Positions 45,022 through 54,736 of a stretch of DNA of 64,000 nucleotides are shown here, piece after piece. Within the stretch, counting starts at the first letter, position 1, and the number at the start of each line of letters is the position of its first letter. Both the position numbers and the translations under genes were made by a program. This stretch comes from Bacteroidales bacterium (GTDB lineage: Bacteria; Bacteroidota; Bacteroidia; Bacteroidales; F082): positions 1 to 64,000 of the forward strand of contig WGGC01000094.1 in the NCBI GenBank assembly GCA_015491905.1, written 5' to 3'. The notes under the pieces are model-generated. The model ran no database searches, had not been told where the DNA came from, and worked only from the letters and a program-made list of their open reading frames with translations.

Positions 45022-47631
45022 CTATTTTTCACCTTTAAGTAAGTTTTTGATTTTGTTTAGTTTCATTAATGCCTCAACGGGTGTTAAAGTGTCAATGTTT
45101 GTATTTAAAATATCCTCTTTTATTTCCTGCAACAATGGATCGTCAAGTTGAATGAAGCTTAATTGAAGGTTTTCATCATCATAAATTTTACTGTTTGTGT
45201 TCTTTAAAGCGTCTGCAGAATGGTTTTTTTCAAGGACTTTTAACATTTGTCTTGCTCTTTCCAGTACTTTTTTAGGCATTCCTGCCATTTCTGCAACGTG
45301 AATTCCAAAACTGTGTTCACTACCTCCTTTTTTTAGCTTTCTAAGAAAAATAATTTTTTTGCCCATTTCTTTTACAGTAACATGGAAATTTTTAATTCTT
45401 GAAAAAGAGGAGGCCATTTCATTTAATTCATGATAATGAGTCGCAAAAAGTACTTTTGCACGAAATATGGGATGGTTGTGTAGATATTCTACCATTGACC
45501 ATGCTATTGAAATGCCATCATAAGTGCTGGTACCTCTTCCTATTTCGTCAAGTAAAATTAAACTTCGGTTTGAAATGTTATTTAAAATACTGGCAGTTTC
45601 ATTCATCTCTACCATAAAAGTTGACTCTCCGGATGATATATTATCAGAAGCTCCTACTCTTGTAAAAATTTTATCTACTAAGCCAATAGTAGCTTTTTTT
45701 GCAGGAACATAACTACCCATTTGGGATAACAAAACAATAAGAGCTGTTTGTCTTAATAATGCAGATTTTCCTGACATATTTGGCCCTGTAATAATAATTA
45801 TTTGTTGCTTGTTATTGTCGAGATAAATACTATTTGGAATATATTGTTCATCAGGAGGCATATTTTGTTCAATAACCGGATGCCTGCCATCATTAATTTG
45901 TATAGCGTATTCCTCCGAAATATCAGGTTTTACGTAATTGTTTTCTATTGAAGTTCGGGCGAAAGAGAGTAAACAATCCAATTCGGCAAGAATAGATGCA
46001 TTTATTTGAATTGAAGTAGTGTAGCTTGCCGCTTCTTTAACAATTTCTTCAAAAATATGTTGCTCTAGTTGCAGAATTTTTTCCTGAGCTCCTAATATCT
46101 TTTGTTCATACTCTTTTAATTCTTCTGTAATATATCTTTCAGCATTAGTTAAAGTTTGTTTTCTATGCCATGTATCAGGAACTTTGTCCTTGTGGGTGTT
46201 GGTAACCTCAAGATAATATCCAAATACGTTGTTGTAGCCTATTTTTAAAGATGGTATTCCTGTGGCCGAACTTTCCCTTTCCTTTATCCGTGTTAAAAAA
46301 TTTTTTCCTGAATAAAGAATTTCTCTTAACTGATCTAATTCTTCATTAATCCCTTTCTTTATTACGCCTCCTTTACTTATCAACGTAGGTAGATCTTCGT
46401 TTAAAGTGTTTTCAATTTTGTTTATAAGTGAGTAACAGGGATTCATTTGATCTCCCATTTTCTGAAGTGGATTTATGCTGGTATCAGCAAAAAATTTTTT
46501 TATTTCAGCAACAGATGATAAAGAAACTTTTAATTGACTTATCTCCCTTGGATTTGCTCTTAAAGCAGATATTTTTGAGATTAACCTTTCTAAATCTCCT
46601 ACCTTTTTGAGAAATAATTTTAGTTCTTCTAATTCGTTTGAATGTTCCCTGAAAAACGAAACAATTTGTAACCTGTTTTCAATTTTTGATTTATCCTTTA
46701 AAGGAAGAGTTATCCACCTTCTTAATAACCTTCCTCCCATCGGGGTATCCGTTTTATCAAGTACCTGGAGTAAAGTTTTTCCTTCTTCGGAGGAAGGATA
46801 TATCAATTCAAGATTTTTAATGGTAAATGGGTCAAGCCAAACGTAATCTCCTTCATCAATTCTTTTAATTTTTGAAATATGGTCGAGTTTGTCATGATGA
46901 GTTTCATATAAATAATGTAGGGCAGCTCCGGCAGCTATAACCCCCTTCTTTAACTTGTCGATTCCAAATCCTTTTAATGAAATGGTCTTGAAATGGGTTT
47001 TAAGCTTTTCATTGGCAAAATCTTCTGTGAAAACCCAGTCGTCAAAAAAACTTAAAAAATATTGACTTCCAAATTTTTCTAAAAATTCAACCCTGTTTTG
47101 CCGCTGAATAATAATTTCACTTGGTGCTAATGAATGAAGTAATTTGTCAATATATTCATCATTGCCTTCGGCAATAAAAAACTCCCCTGTCGAAATATCG
47201 ACAAATGAAATACCTGAAATACCGGGGTTGAGATGAATTGCAGCTAAAAAATTATTTTTGTTTTGTTCCAATACTTGGTCATTCATAGAAACGCCTGGTG
47301 TAACCAGCTCTGTAACACCTCTTTTGACAATCTTTTTTGTTGTTTTAGGATCCTCTAATTGGTCACATATTGCAACTCTGTAACCGGCCCTGACAAGTTT
47401 TGGAAGATAGGTGTCTAATGCATGATGAGGAAAACCTGCCAAATCAACAAAAGTTGCAGACCCATTTCTTCTTTTTGTTAAAACAATCCCCAATGCAGAA
47501 GAAGTTTTAACAGCATCATCCCCAAATGTTTCATAAAAATCACCCACACGAAACAATAATAAAGCATCAGGATACTTTGCTTTAATAGAATTAAATTGTT
47601 TCATTAAGGGTGTCTCAGCAGTCTTTGTCAT
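45022..47631 (-). CDS. mutS: DNA mismatch repair protein MutS
   Basis: An 869-residue MutS1. The N-terminal mismatch-binding domain carries the Phe-x-Glu motif in FRVGDFYETFGDDA. The core and lever domains follow, then the ATPase with Walker A GPNMSGKSA (about 615), the DEIGRGTSTYDG box (about 694) and ATHYHEL. It recognises base mismatches and recruits MutL. I chose the ATG at 47631 because the 14 codons upstream do not resemble MutS. It is divergent from the TrmH-family gene; the two tRNAs lie downstream of its 3' end. Confidence 0.96.
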   Translation of the reverse strand: MTKTAETPLMKQFNSIKAKYPDALLLFRVGDFYETFGDDAVKTSSALGIVLTKRRNGSATFVDLAGFPHHALDTYLPKLVRAGYRVAICDQLEDPKTTKKIVKRGVTELVTPGVSMNDQVLEQNKNNFLAAIHLNPGISGISFVDISTGEFFIAEGNDEYIDKLLHSLAPSEIIIQRQNRVEFLEKFGSQYFLSFFDDWVFTEDFANEKLKTHFKTISLKGFGIDKLKKGVIAAGAALHYLYETHHDKLDHISKIKRIDEGDYVWLDPFTIKNLELIYPSSEEGKTLLQVLDKTDTPMGGRLLRRWITLPLKDKSKIENRLQIVSFFREHSNELEELKLFLKKVGDLERLISKISALRANPREISQLKVSLSSVAEIKKFFADTSINPLQKMGDQMNPCYSLINKIENTLNEDLPTLISKGGVIKKGINEELDQLREILYSGKNFLTRIKERESSATGIPSLKIGYNNVFGYYLEVTNTHKDKVPDTWHRKQTLTNAERYITEELKEYEQKILGAQEKILQLEQHIFEEIVKEAASYTTSIQINASILAELDCLLSFARTSIENNYVKPDISEEYAIQINDGRHPVIEQNMPPDEQYIPNSIYLDNNKQQIIIITGPNMSGKSALLRQTALIVLLSQMGSYVPAKKATIGLVDKIFTRVGASDNISSGESTFMVEMNETASILNNISNRSLILLDEIGRGTSTYDGISIAWSMVEYLHNHPIFRAKVLFATHYHELNEMASSFSRIKNFHVTVKEMGKKIIFLRKLKKGGSEHSFGIHVAEMAGMPKKVLERARQMLKVLEKNHSADALKNTNSKIYDDENLQLSFIQLDDPLLQEIKEDILNTNIDTLTPVEALMKLNKIKNLLKGEK

Positions 47632-47746
47632 AAGGTTTTTTTTACAAAAATAATAAATGATAGATAGCCTCAATTTTTATATTAAGAATTTCCTGTATTA
47701 TTAATTATAAAAATGCATAATAATGTATGTTTACAAATTAAAAAAG

Positions 47747-47754
47747 TAATTTTG
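47747..47754 (+). promoter_or_regulatory. -7 box before the TrmH-family gene
   Basis: TAATTTTG, 23 bases before the ATG at 47778. Confidence 0.45.
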
Positions 47755-47777
47755 TAAATGAAATAATTTCATATAAT

Positions 47778-48305
47778 ATGAGAAAATTGTTAAATGAGGA
47801 ATTAAACAGGTTAAGTATTGAGGATTTTAAAAATTCAAAGAAAATTCCGGTAGTTTTGGTTCTTGATAATATTAGAAGTTTAAATAATGTTGGATCTGCT
47901 TTTCGTACTGCTGATGCTTTTCGTATTGAGAAAATATTACTTTGCGGAATAACTGCAAAACCACCTCACCGTGAAATTAGAAAAACAGCCTTGGGAGCAA
48001 CAGAGTCTGTAGAATGGCAATATTTTAAATCTACACTTGATGCAGTGGAAACGCTACGTCATGAAAACTATAAAATTTTAGCTGTGGAACAGGCTGATCA
48101 TAGTACACTGTTGAATAATCAGAGATATTATAAAAAGGATAAATATGCTTTAATATTCGGAAATGAAGTTAAAGGAGTTATGGATGAAATTGTAGGAATG
48201 GCAGATAAAGTATTGGAAATTCCACAGTTTGGGACTAAGCATTCTTTAAACATTTCCGTCTCAATTGGTGTGGTTTTGTGGGATTACTATCTAAAAACCA
48301 GTTGA
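47778..48305 (+). CDS. TrmH/SpoU-family RNA 2'-O-methyltransferase
   Basis: A 175-residue SPOUT-knot methyltransferase using S-adenosylmethionine. It has the three SpoU motifs: LDNIRSLNNVGSAFRTADAF (motif 1), ALIFGNEVKGV (motif 2) and LNISVSIGVVLWDYY (motif 3). The short length, with no extra N-terminal domain, fits a TrmL/TrmH-like tRNA ribose methylase, though the exact target base cannot be read from sequence. It is divergent from mutS. Confidence 0.9.
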   Translation: MRKLLNEELNRLSIEDFKNSKKIPVVLVLDNIRSLNNVGSAFRTADAFRIEKILLCGITAKPPHREIRKTALGATESVEWQYFKSTLDAVETLRHENYKILAVEQADHSTLLNNQRYYKKDKYALIFGNEVKGVMDEIVGMADKVLEIPQFGTKHSLNISVSIGVVLWDYYLKTS

Positions 48306-48346
48306 ATATAAATTTTTATATTGATTTGGTTATTTAATTATAAAAT

Positions 48347-48376
48347 TTTGCTGGGTAAAGAAAATTATTATCTTTG
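48347..48376 (+). promoter_or_regulatory. Promoter of the barrel-OmpA-TPR gene
   Basis: A -33 TTTG (48347-48350) and a -7 TATCTTTG (48369-48376) are separated by 18 bases, the best Bacteroidota-type promoter I see in the window. A leader of about 75 bases follows before the ATG at 48456. Confidence 0.75.
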
Positions 48377-48455
48377 CATATAGATAAAGGAACATCTGTT
48401 CTCAATTTATTAATGGATTTAAAAATAATTTAATATTAATCTAACAATTACAAAA

Positions 48456-51074
48456 ATGAAAAAAGCCTATTCTGGTTTAAACAAGGCATTAATTATTAGT
48501 CTGCTTGTTTTTATGCCGTTAGCTTTTTTTGGTCAGTCAAATGCCTCCAAAAAAAGCGAAAAGAAAAAGAATACAACAACTTTTACACCTTACTTATTTA
48601 TCAAAGGTGATTTTGGTTTTAGTTGGCCATGGGCTGAAGTAGCTGCCACAAGATTTGTTCCTGACTTTAGAAGTAATGTGCTTCAGGTAAATGGAGATTT
48701 ATCAGCAGGTTATCAGCTAAATAACTGGTTTAATGTGTATGGAAATTTAACCCGTGGATTTGCTTCAGGTCGTCTCTGGGGCAGTAAAAACAGCTATTAT
48801 GCACCATTTACGGGGAAAAATTTATTGTTTAAATCTGATTATTATGGTGCAAGCCTTAATGCCGGTTTAAACTTGTCTAATTTAATTTCAGGTTATAAAG
48901 ACCGTAAGTTGTCTGTTGGTGCTCATGCGGGTCTTGGACAAGTTCAGTGGAAATCAATTTTAAAAGATGAATTTTCACCAACTGTTTATTCTACATATGG
49001 ATATAAATATAGTCCTGCTGCTGCTCAGGGAAAAGGTATTAATCATAGGAAAGTGGCGCTTTCTATACCTTTTGGACTAAATGTAGATTATAAAATAAAC
49101 GATGCATGGACAGTTTATGGAGATTATACTTATACATGGTTAGATACTGATGTTCTTGATGGTATAGTGTCAAGCAAAGGTCTTGGTGGACGTGATATGT
49201 TGGCCAAAGCTAATATAGGCTTAAGTTTGAACCTAAGTCAGGTTACAGGTGGAAGTAAGTCTATGGCTAAGAAGTTTGATGTAGAAGTAGAAACATTAAA
49301 CAAAAAACCTGCTTCAACAAAAAAAGGTGTTATTAAATTATCAGGTACTCCTGAACCCCTTGTTAAAGAAGGTGCTACTGTAACTGCTAAAGTGTCCGGT
49401 TCATTTCCGGGTCAATTTTTTAATAAAAAGTCAGTTATGTTTATGCAACCTACTTTAGTTTATAAAGGTGGAAAGGAAACTTTAAAACCTATTATTCTTA
49501 AAGGTGAAGAGGTAGCCGGTAATGGGGAAATGATAAGCTATAAAAATGGCGGAGCTTTCAATAAAACATATAAGATAGCCTATAAAAAAGGAATGGAAAA
49601 TGCTAAATTAACAGTGACTCCCGTTTTTTATCAATATACAGGCCAGGATTTTAATTCTGCAAAAGAAGCTCTTGCTAATGGTAAAAACGCTGTTCAGGGT
49701 AATGACGTTGTTCTTGCTTATGGTACTGTTGTTACAGATACATATGCTGAATTAAAACCTTTTGGCGGAAAAACTATGATGCCTACTACTGCCGGTAACG
49801 GCCTTGTATACAAAATTGCTCCAAGTGGATATCAAAAAGTGACTGTTAAAACTACCACTTCTGACATTTATTTTAAAGTTAATCGTGCCAATCTTGATTG
49901 GAGATTTTATTTGAATAAAATGAAAGCCCATTATCAGGCTCTTAAAAATAATTTATCTGACCTTAATAAAGGTTGGGCTGTTGATGGTGTTGAAATTAAT
50001 GGTTGGGCTTCGCCTGAAGGAACTCTTAATTTTAATAATAAATTATCTGAATATAGGGCCCAAACAGCTGCACGTTATCTTAAATCTAAAATTAAAAGAG
50101 ATTTGAGGAAGAAAAATAATGGTTTTGCATTTAAAAGCCTGAAAGATATTCCATTTACAATTAACGCAAATGGTCCTGATTGGAATGGTTTTATGAAAGC
50201 TGTTGCAAACTCTAATATTAAAGACAAAGAGTCTATAGTAAATGTTATTAATTCTGCGCCTGAAAATCAAAGGGAAGCACAGATAAAAAATATGATTGCT
50301 ATTTATCCTCAGTTGGAAAAAGAAATTTTACCACCACTTAGGAGAGCAGTAATTAAAGTAAAAGCATTTGAACCAAAAAGAACAGATGCTGAAATATCAA
50401 AATTAGCTGTAAGTCCTGACTTTGCAAAGTTAAGTGTTAAAGAATTGCTGTATGCTGCAACACTAACAAATAATCTGAACACTAAATTGAAAATTTATAA
50501 AAACCTTATGGTTAAAGAACCCAGATGCTGGAGAGCTGTTGCAAATGCGGGCGCTGTTGAAACTGCTTTAGGAAATTATCCTAAAGCAAAAAAACTGCTG
50601 ATGAAAGCTGTGGATATGAATCCTAAAGCTGCTGTTATTAGAAACAGTATGGGTATTCTGCAAGCTGAAATGGGAAATGTTAAAAATGCAACTAAGTGTT
50701 TTACAAAAGCACAAAGTCTTGGTGCTGATGAAAATTATAACCTAGGAGTTGTTAATATTATGAGCGGTAATTACAATAAAGCAGTTCAGTTATTAAGCGG
50801 TTCGAAATGTGATTATAATCTTGGTTTGGCTCAATTATTAACAAAAAATTATGCAGCTGCGACGAACACACTTAAGTGTACCCCAGAATCTGCTAATTCA
50901 GACTATTTACTTGCTATAATTGGTGCAAGACAAGGAAATAAATCTATGATGTTAAATTATCTTGGAAAAGCAATTAAATTAAATGCATCATTTGCAAAAA
51001 AGGCTGCTAATGATAAAGAGTTTTTGAAATATAATAACGATGCCGACTTTAAAGCTTTGACTAGTATTAAATAG
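48456..51074 (+). CDS. Outer-membrane barrel-OmpA-TPR fusion protein
   Basis: An 872-residue exported protein; the signal peptide ends near LAFFGQSN. Residues about 45-265 look like an eight-strand OmpA-type barrel (YQLNNWFNVYGNLTRGFA, YKINDAWTVYGDYTYTWLDTD). A middle domain (about 270-470) contains GVIKLSGTPEPLVKEGATVTAKVSG. An OmpA-like segment (about 475-570) has INGWASPEGTLNFNNKLSEYRAQTAARYL, the peptidoglycan-contact motif. TPR units (about 690-860) carry CWRAVANAGAVETALGNYPKAKKLLMKAVDMNPKA. Probably an abundant structural protein, given its strong promoter and terminator, tying the outer membrane to the cell wall. I do not recognise a named homologue. Confidence 0.82.
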   Translation: MKKAYSGLNKALIISLLVFMPLAFFGQSNASKKSEKKKNTTTFTPYLFIKGDFGFSWPWAEVAATRFVPDFRSNVLQVNGDLSAGYQLNNWFNVYGNLTRGFASGRLWGSKNSYYAPFTGKNLLFKSDYYGASLNAGLNLSNLISGYKDRKLSVGAHAGLGQVQWKSILKDEFSPTVYSTYGYKYSPAAAQGKGINHRKVALSIPFGLNVDYKINDAWTVYGDYTYTWLDTDVLDGIVSSKGLGGRDMLAKANIGLSLNLSQVTGGSKSMAKKFDVEVETLNKKPASTKKGVIKLSGTPEPLVKEGATVTAKVSGSFPGQFFNKKSVMFMQPTLVYKGGKETLKPIILKGEEVAGNGEMISYKNGGAFNKTYKIAYKKGMENAKLTVTPVFYQYTGQDFNSAKEALANGKNAVQGNDVVLAYGTVVTDTYAELKPFGGKTMMPTTAGNGLVYKIAPSGYQKVTVKTTTSDIYFKVNRANLDWRFYLNKMKAHYQALKNNLSDLNKGWAVDGVEINGWASPEGTLNFNNKLSEYRAQTAARYLKSKIKRDLRKKNNGFAFKSLKDIPFTINANGPDWNGFMKAVANSNIKDKESIVNVINSAPENQREAQIKNMIAIYPQLEKEILPPLRRAVIKVKAFEPKRTDAEISKLAVSPDFAKLSVKELLYAATLTNNLNTKLKIYKNLMVKEPRCWRAVANAGAVETALGNYPKAKKLLMKAVDMNPKAAVIRNSMGILQAEMGNVKNATKCFTKAQSLGADENYNLGVVNIMSGNYNKAVQLLSGSKCDYNLGLAQLLTKNYAAATNTLKCTPESANSDYLLAIIGARQGNKSMMLNYLGKAIKLNASFAKKAANDKEFLKYNNDADFKALTSIK

Positions 51075-51100
51075 TAATAAATGATTTAATATATTTGAAA

Positions 51101-51128
51101 AAGGAGATATTTAATATCTCCTTTTTTT
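51101..51128 (+). terminator. Terminator after the barrel-OmpA-TPR gene
   Basis: Arms AAGGAGATATT (51101-51111) and AATATCTCCTT (51113-51123), then a T run. Confidence 0.85.
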
Positions 51129-51165
51129 ATGCACGTATCTATACACTTTACCATTACTTAATTTT

Positions 51166-51173
51166 TATATTTG
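51166..51173 (+). promoter_or_regulatory. -7 box before panB
   Basis: TATATTTG, 13 bases before the ATG at 51187, just after the preceding terminator. Confidence 0.5.
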
Positions 51174-51186
51174 TAAAAAAATTATC

Positions 51187-52011
51187 ATGGAAATAAATCA
51201 TATGAGTAAAAAGTATCCAAAAATCACTACTCATGTTCTTCAGGAGATGAAATCAAACGGTGAGAAAATTGCTATGCTTACCGGTTATGATTATTCATTT
51301 GCAAAACTATTGGATGAGTCTGGAATAGATGTGATTTTAGTAGGAGATTCTGCTTCAAATGTTATGGCCGGTCATGTAACAACATTGCCTATTACCTTAG
51401 ATCAAATGATTTATCATGCTTCTTCAGTAATGCGTGCTGTTAAGAGGGCATTAGTAGTAGTAGACCTTCCTTTTGGTTCTTATCAGGGTAATTCTAAAGA
51501 GGCCTTGCAGTCTGCAGTAAGAATTATGAAGGAGTCTGGAGCAAATGCTGTAAAAATGGAAGGAGGAAAGGAAATTGCTGAATCTATTGATCGGATTTTG
51601 AGTGCCGGAATTCCTGTTTTAGGACATTTAGGACTTACTCCACAATCTATAAATAAATTTGGAACATATGTTGTACGTGCAAAAGATGTTAAAGAGGCCG
51701 AGAAACTAAAGGAGGATGCTGTTTTCCTTGAAAATGCAGGCTGTTTTGGAGTTGTCTTAGAAAAGATTCCTGCCAAGTTAGCTTCTGAGGTTACCGACTC
51801 TCTTAAAATTCCCACAATTGGCATTGGAGCTGGTTCCGGTGTCGATGGTCAAGTTCTTGTTTTACATGATATGTTAGGAATAAATCAAGATTTTTCCCCT
51901 AGATTTTTGAGAAGATATAATAATCTTCATGATGAAATTATTAAGTCATTTCTTTCATATATTCATGATGTTAAAGCCAGAGATTTTCCAAACGAAAAAG
52001 AACAATATTAA
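51187..52011 (+). CDS. panB: 3-methyl-2-oxobutanoate hydroxymethyltransferase
   Basis: A 274-residue ketopantoate hydroxymethyltransferase, first step of pantothenate (vitamin B5/coenzyme A) synthesis. It uses methylene-tetrahydrofolate and Mg2+. It has [26 protein letters not shown] (metal Asp), VVDLPFGSY (second metal Asp), [17 protein letters not shown], the catalytic Glu in VVLEKIP, and [21 protein letters not shown]. The family's usual length is kept. The next gene begins 22 bases downstream. Confidence 0.96.
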   Translation: MEINHMSKKYPKITTHVLQEMKSNGEKIAMLTGYDYSFAKLLDESGIDVILVGDSASNVMAGHVTTLPITLDQMIYHASSVMRAVKRALVVVDLPFGSYQGNSKEALQSAVRIMKESGANAVKMEGGKEIAESIDRILSAGIPVLGHLGLTPQSINKFGTYVVRAKDVKEAEKLKEDAVFLENAGCFGVVLEKIPAKLASEVTDSLKIPTIGIGAGSGVDGQVLVLHDMLGINQDFSPRFLRRYNNLHDEIIKSFLSYIHDVKARDFPNEKEQY

Positions 52012-52033
52012 TTCCTGTTGATTATCTTTTTTT

Positions 52034-52747
52034 ATGAATTTAGTTGATATTGAAGATCGTATACTTTTTGAAGATAATCATCTTATAGCTATAAATAAGA
52101 ATCCTTCCGAATTAGTTCAAGGTGATAAAACAGGCGATCGTCCTTTAAGTGAATTAATAAAAACATATCTAAAAATAAAATATAATAAACCTGGAGAAGC
52201 TTTTCTTGGTGTTATTCACCGTTTAGACAGACCTGTGAGTGGAGTTGTTGTTTTTGCAAAAACTAGTAAAGCTCTTACCCGGATGAACAAAATGGTGAAA
52301 GAACGACAGTTTAATAAAACTTATTGGGCTATAATAAAACGAAATAGTGAATTGAGTTCTGGTGAATTTCGTAATTATTTGGTTAAAAATGAGAAAAAGA
52401 ATAAGTCCTTTGTAGTTAATGATTTAATTAAAAATGCTAAGGAAGCTGTTCTTGAATATAACATGCTCGATTCTTCCGATAATTATTCTTTACTTGAAAT
52501 TGATTTAAAAACTGGAAGACATCATCAAATACGTGCACAATTAGCTGCTCGTGGGTTCCCTATAAAAGGAGATCTTAAATATGGAGCTCCTAGAAGTAAT
52601 CCTGATTCTTCAATTAGTTTACATGCTTTTGAGGTGGACTTTATTCATCCGGTAAAAAAAGAATATGTTCAAATAATTGCACAACCTCCTAATCAAAAAG
52701 TATGGAATTATTTTTTTTATAAATATGAAAAAGGGTTGTATAATTGA
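52034..52747 (+). CDS. RluA-family pseudouridine synthase
   Basis: A 237-residue RNA-modifying enzyme converting uridine to pseudouridine. The catalytic Asp is in VIHRLDRPVSGVVVFAKTSKA. LKTGRHHQIRAQLAARGFPIKGDLKYGA forms the second signature. No S4 domain is present, so it resembles the short RluA/TruC-like group; the target (23S rRNA or tRNA) is not decidable. Placed between panB and a hemolysin III-family gene on the same strand. Confidence 0.92.
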   Translation: MNLVDIEDRILFEDNHLIAINKNPSELVQGDKTGDRPLSELIKTYLKIKYNKPGEAFLGVIHRLDRPVSGVVVFAKTSKALTRMNKMVKERQFNKTYWAIIKRNSELSSGEFRNYLVKNEKKNKSFVVNDLIKNAKEAVLEYNMLDSSDNYSLLEIDLKTGRHHQIRAQLAARGFPIKGDLKYGAPRSNPDSSISLHAFEVDFIHPVKKEYVQIIAQPPNQKVWNYFFYKYEKGLYN

Positions 52748-52775
52748 TTTTAATTTTTCATAATCTTTTAATTTG

Positions 52776-53417
52776 ATGGCATTAGAAAAAATATATACTC
52801 CACAAGAAGAAAAATTAAATATTGTAACTCATGGGTTTGGACTGGGTTTATCAATTATTGCAACTGTTTTACTTCTTGTTAAAGCTATAGATTCAGATAG
52901 CATTTGGCAGGTTATTAGTTCAGCTATATATGGATTATCATTAATAACATTATATCTTGCTTCTACACTTTATCATGCGTCAACTCAACCGGATAAGCGC
53001 CGGAAATTGAACATCTTTGATCATGCTTCTATATTTGTATTAATTGCCGGTACATACACTCCTTTTTTGCTGGTTACTCTTCGTGGGCCTTGGGGATGGA
53101 GCTTATTTGGAGTTATTTGGGGTATTGCCTTAGCTGGAATTATTTTTAAAATATTTTATACTGGAAGGTTTAATAAAGCTTCTACAATTGCTTATATTTT
53201 AATGGGACTTATTATATTAATTGCCATTAAACCATTAATTGAAAATTTATCCCTTGACGGACTTTATTGGCTAATTGCCGGGGGTGTTAGTTATATTATT
53301 GGCGCTATTTTTTATTTACAAAAAAATATGTCGTATCACCATCCAGTATTTCATGTTTTTGTTTTAGTCGGAAGTTTTTGTCATTTTTGGGCTGTTTATT
53401 TTTACGTTCTTACATAA
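52776..53417 (+). CDS. Hemolysin III / PAQR-family membrane protein
   Basis: A 213-residue integral membrane protein with seven predicted helices. It has the PAQR-superfamily metal-site motifs LASTLYHAS, FDHASIFVLIAGTYTPF and HHPVFHVFVLVGSFCHF, which could bind zinc in a hydrolase-like site. Bacterial members (YqfA, TrhA) affect membrane lipid composition; a haemolytic role is a historical label and unlikely. I chose the ATG at 52776 over an in-frame TTG one codon before. Near panB and the pseudouridine synthase but with no clear functional link. Confidence 0.88.
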   Translation: MALEKIYTPQEEKLNIVTHGFGLGLSIIATVLLLVKAIDSDSIWQVISSAIYGLSLITLYLASTLYHASTQPDKRRKLNIFDHASIFVLIAGTYTPFLLVTLRGPWGWSLFGVIWGIALAGIIFKIFYTGRFNKASTIAYILMGLIILIAIKPLIENLSLDGLYWLIAGGVSYIIGAIFYLQKNMSYHHPVFHVFVLVGSFCHFWAVYFYVLT

Positions 53418-53507
53418 AATGCGTTATTCCTGTTAATTTTGTAACCTGTTAATAATAACTTCTCTTCATAAAGCTTTGGGCTATAAAAAATAAAACCATC
53501 TTTTTGC

Positions 53508-53515
53508 TACTTTTG
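53508..53515 (+). promoter_or_regulatory. -7 box before the nitrilase-family gene
   Basis: TACTTTTG, 115 bases before the ATG at 53631, implying a leader of roughly 110 bases; no -33 TTTG at normal spacing. Confidence 0.35.
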
Positions 53516-53616
53516 GTTTTGATAAGAAATATCAAAGACAATCAAAATTATTAATACACTAAACCTCAATGATTGATTATTAATTTATGATAATTTATAT
53601 CTAAATAGTGAAATAC

Positions 53617-53636
53617 AAAATTATAAACAGATGAAA
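53617..53636 (+). repeat. Start-region repeat, copy D
   Basis: AAAATTATAAACAGATGAAA spans the start codon of the nitrilase-family gene and differs by one base (G for T) from copies at 54636-54655 and 54737-54756. Confidence 0.45.
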
Positions 53637-54449
53637 ATAGCTTTAATTCAACAGACCGCCATCGAAAATAAAACAAAAAATCTTAAAAAAGGACTTGAAT
53701 CTATAGATAAAGCTGCTGCTAATGGTGCTAAGATTATTGTTTTTGCAGAATTAGCCTTTGAACCATTTTATCCACAGTTTCCTGCCGGTCATAATAAAAA
53801 TCAATTGGCAGAAACAATTGATGGTCAAATTATAACGGCGTTAAGGGAATCGGCTGTTAAAAATAAAGTTGTAATAATTCCTAATTTCTTTGAGTTAAAA
53901 GACGGTAAAACATACGATTCTTCTCCTGTAATTAATATTGATGGTAATATATTAGGCGTGACAAGAATGAAACATATTCCTGATTATGCCTTTTTCCATG
54001 AGAAGACGTATTATACCCCTGGCAATGAAAGTATAGAAGTTTTTCAAACTGCTTATGGGAAAATAGGGATTGCTATTTGTTATGACCGTCATTATCCTGA
54101 ATATATGCGTGCTTTGGGAATTGCTGGTGCAGAAATTGTTGTTATTCCTCAAGCCGGTGCAATAGGAGAATGGACAGATGGATTATATGAGGCTGAATTG
54201 CAAATTCCCGCTTTTCAGAATGGATATTTTACAGCCTTGTGCAATAGAGTTGGAAAGGAGCGGAATTTAGATTTTTCGGGTGAGTCATTTGTATGTTCTC
54301 CCAATGGTGAGATAATCGCTAGAGCTTCCCAAAGTAAAGAAGAAATATTATATGCTGTACTTGAGTTAAGTGATGTCTACAAGTCTCATGCTAAAAACTT
54401 ATTTTACCCTGACAGAAGGCCTGAAATTTATTCTAAGTGGTTTTCTTAA
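53631..54449 (+). CDS. Nitrilase-superfamily carbon-nitrogen hydrolase
   Basis: A 272-residue amidohydrolase with the Glu-Lys-Cys catalytic triad: Glu in VFAELAFEPFYP, Lys in TRMKHIPD and Cys in IAICYDRHYPEYMRALG. The closest branch by eye is N-carbamoyl-putrescine amidase or beta-ureidopropionase, which release CO2 and ammonia from carbamoyl amines. No agmatine deiminase or dihydropyrimidinase gene is nearby, so the substrate is uncertain. Cytoplasmic and apparently monocistronic. Confidence 0.87.
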   Translation: MKIALIQQTAIENKTKNLKKGLESIDKAAANGAKIIVFAELAFEPFYPQFPAGHNKNQLAETIDGQIITALRESAVKNKVVIIPNFFELKDGKTYDSSPVINIDGNILGVTRMKHIPDYAFFHEKTYYTPGNESIEVFQTAYGKIGIAICYDRHYPEYMRALGIAGAEIVVIPQAGAIGEWTDGLYEAELQIPAFQNGYFTALCNRVGKERNLDFSGESFVCSPNGEIIARASQSKEEILYAVLELSDVYKSHAKNLFYPDRRPEIYSKWFS

Positions 54450-54635
54450 AACAGCACCATTAAATAATTATTTGAAAAGAATCTAAATAATATTGTTTTT
54501 TATTGTCAAAATATATAATTTTGGATGAAAAATATTTAAATAATTATCAGCTATCTTTTTATAAAACTATTTCTGTTTGGTCAATAATTATTTATATATT
54601 CATACGTGGTAAGGTCTTTGTTGCCAATTAAATAT

Positions 54636-54655
54636 AAAATTATAAACATATGAAA
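54636..54655 (+). repeat. Start-region repeat, copy C
   Basis: AAAATTATAAACATATGAAA, identical over 20 bases to 54737-54756. Its ATG opens a frame of only three codons before a stop, so it looks like a decapitated gene start. Confidence 0.6.
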
Positions 54656-54661
54656 CGCCCA

Positions 54662-54708
54662 TGATTGAATAATTATTCAATCACAAAGTATAATGATTAT
54701 TTAATCAT
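54662..54708. promoter_or_regulatory. Paired palindromes, possible operator
   Basis: A perfect 22-base palindrome (54662-54683; arms TGATTGAATAA / TTATTCAATCA) and a second palindrome ATGATTATTTAATCAT (54693-54708) share the TGATT...AATCA pattern. They sit 43-89 bases before the SOR-like ATG, where a repressor or activator site would be expected. Confidence 0.4.
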
Positions 54709-54736
54709 GGTAAGTTCCATGTGGCCAATGAAAAAC

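Noticed and set aside
52776..53417. Hemolysin III read as a virulence toxin
   Set aside because: The family is PAQR-like and widespread in harmless bacteria; motifs indicate a membrane metal site, not a pore-forming toxin.
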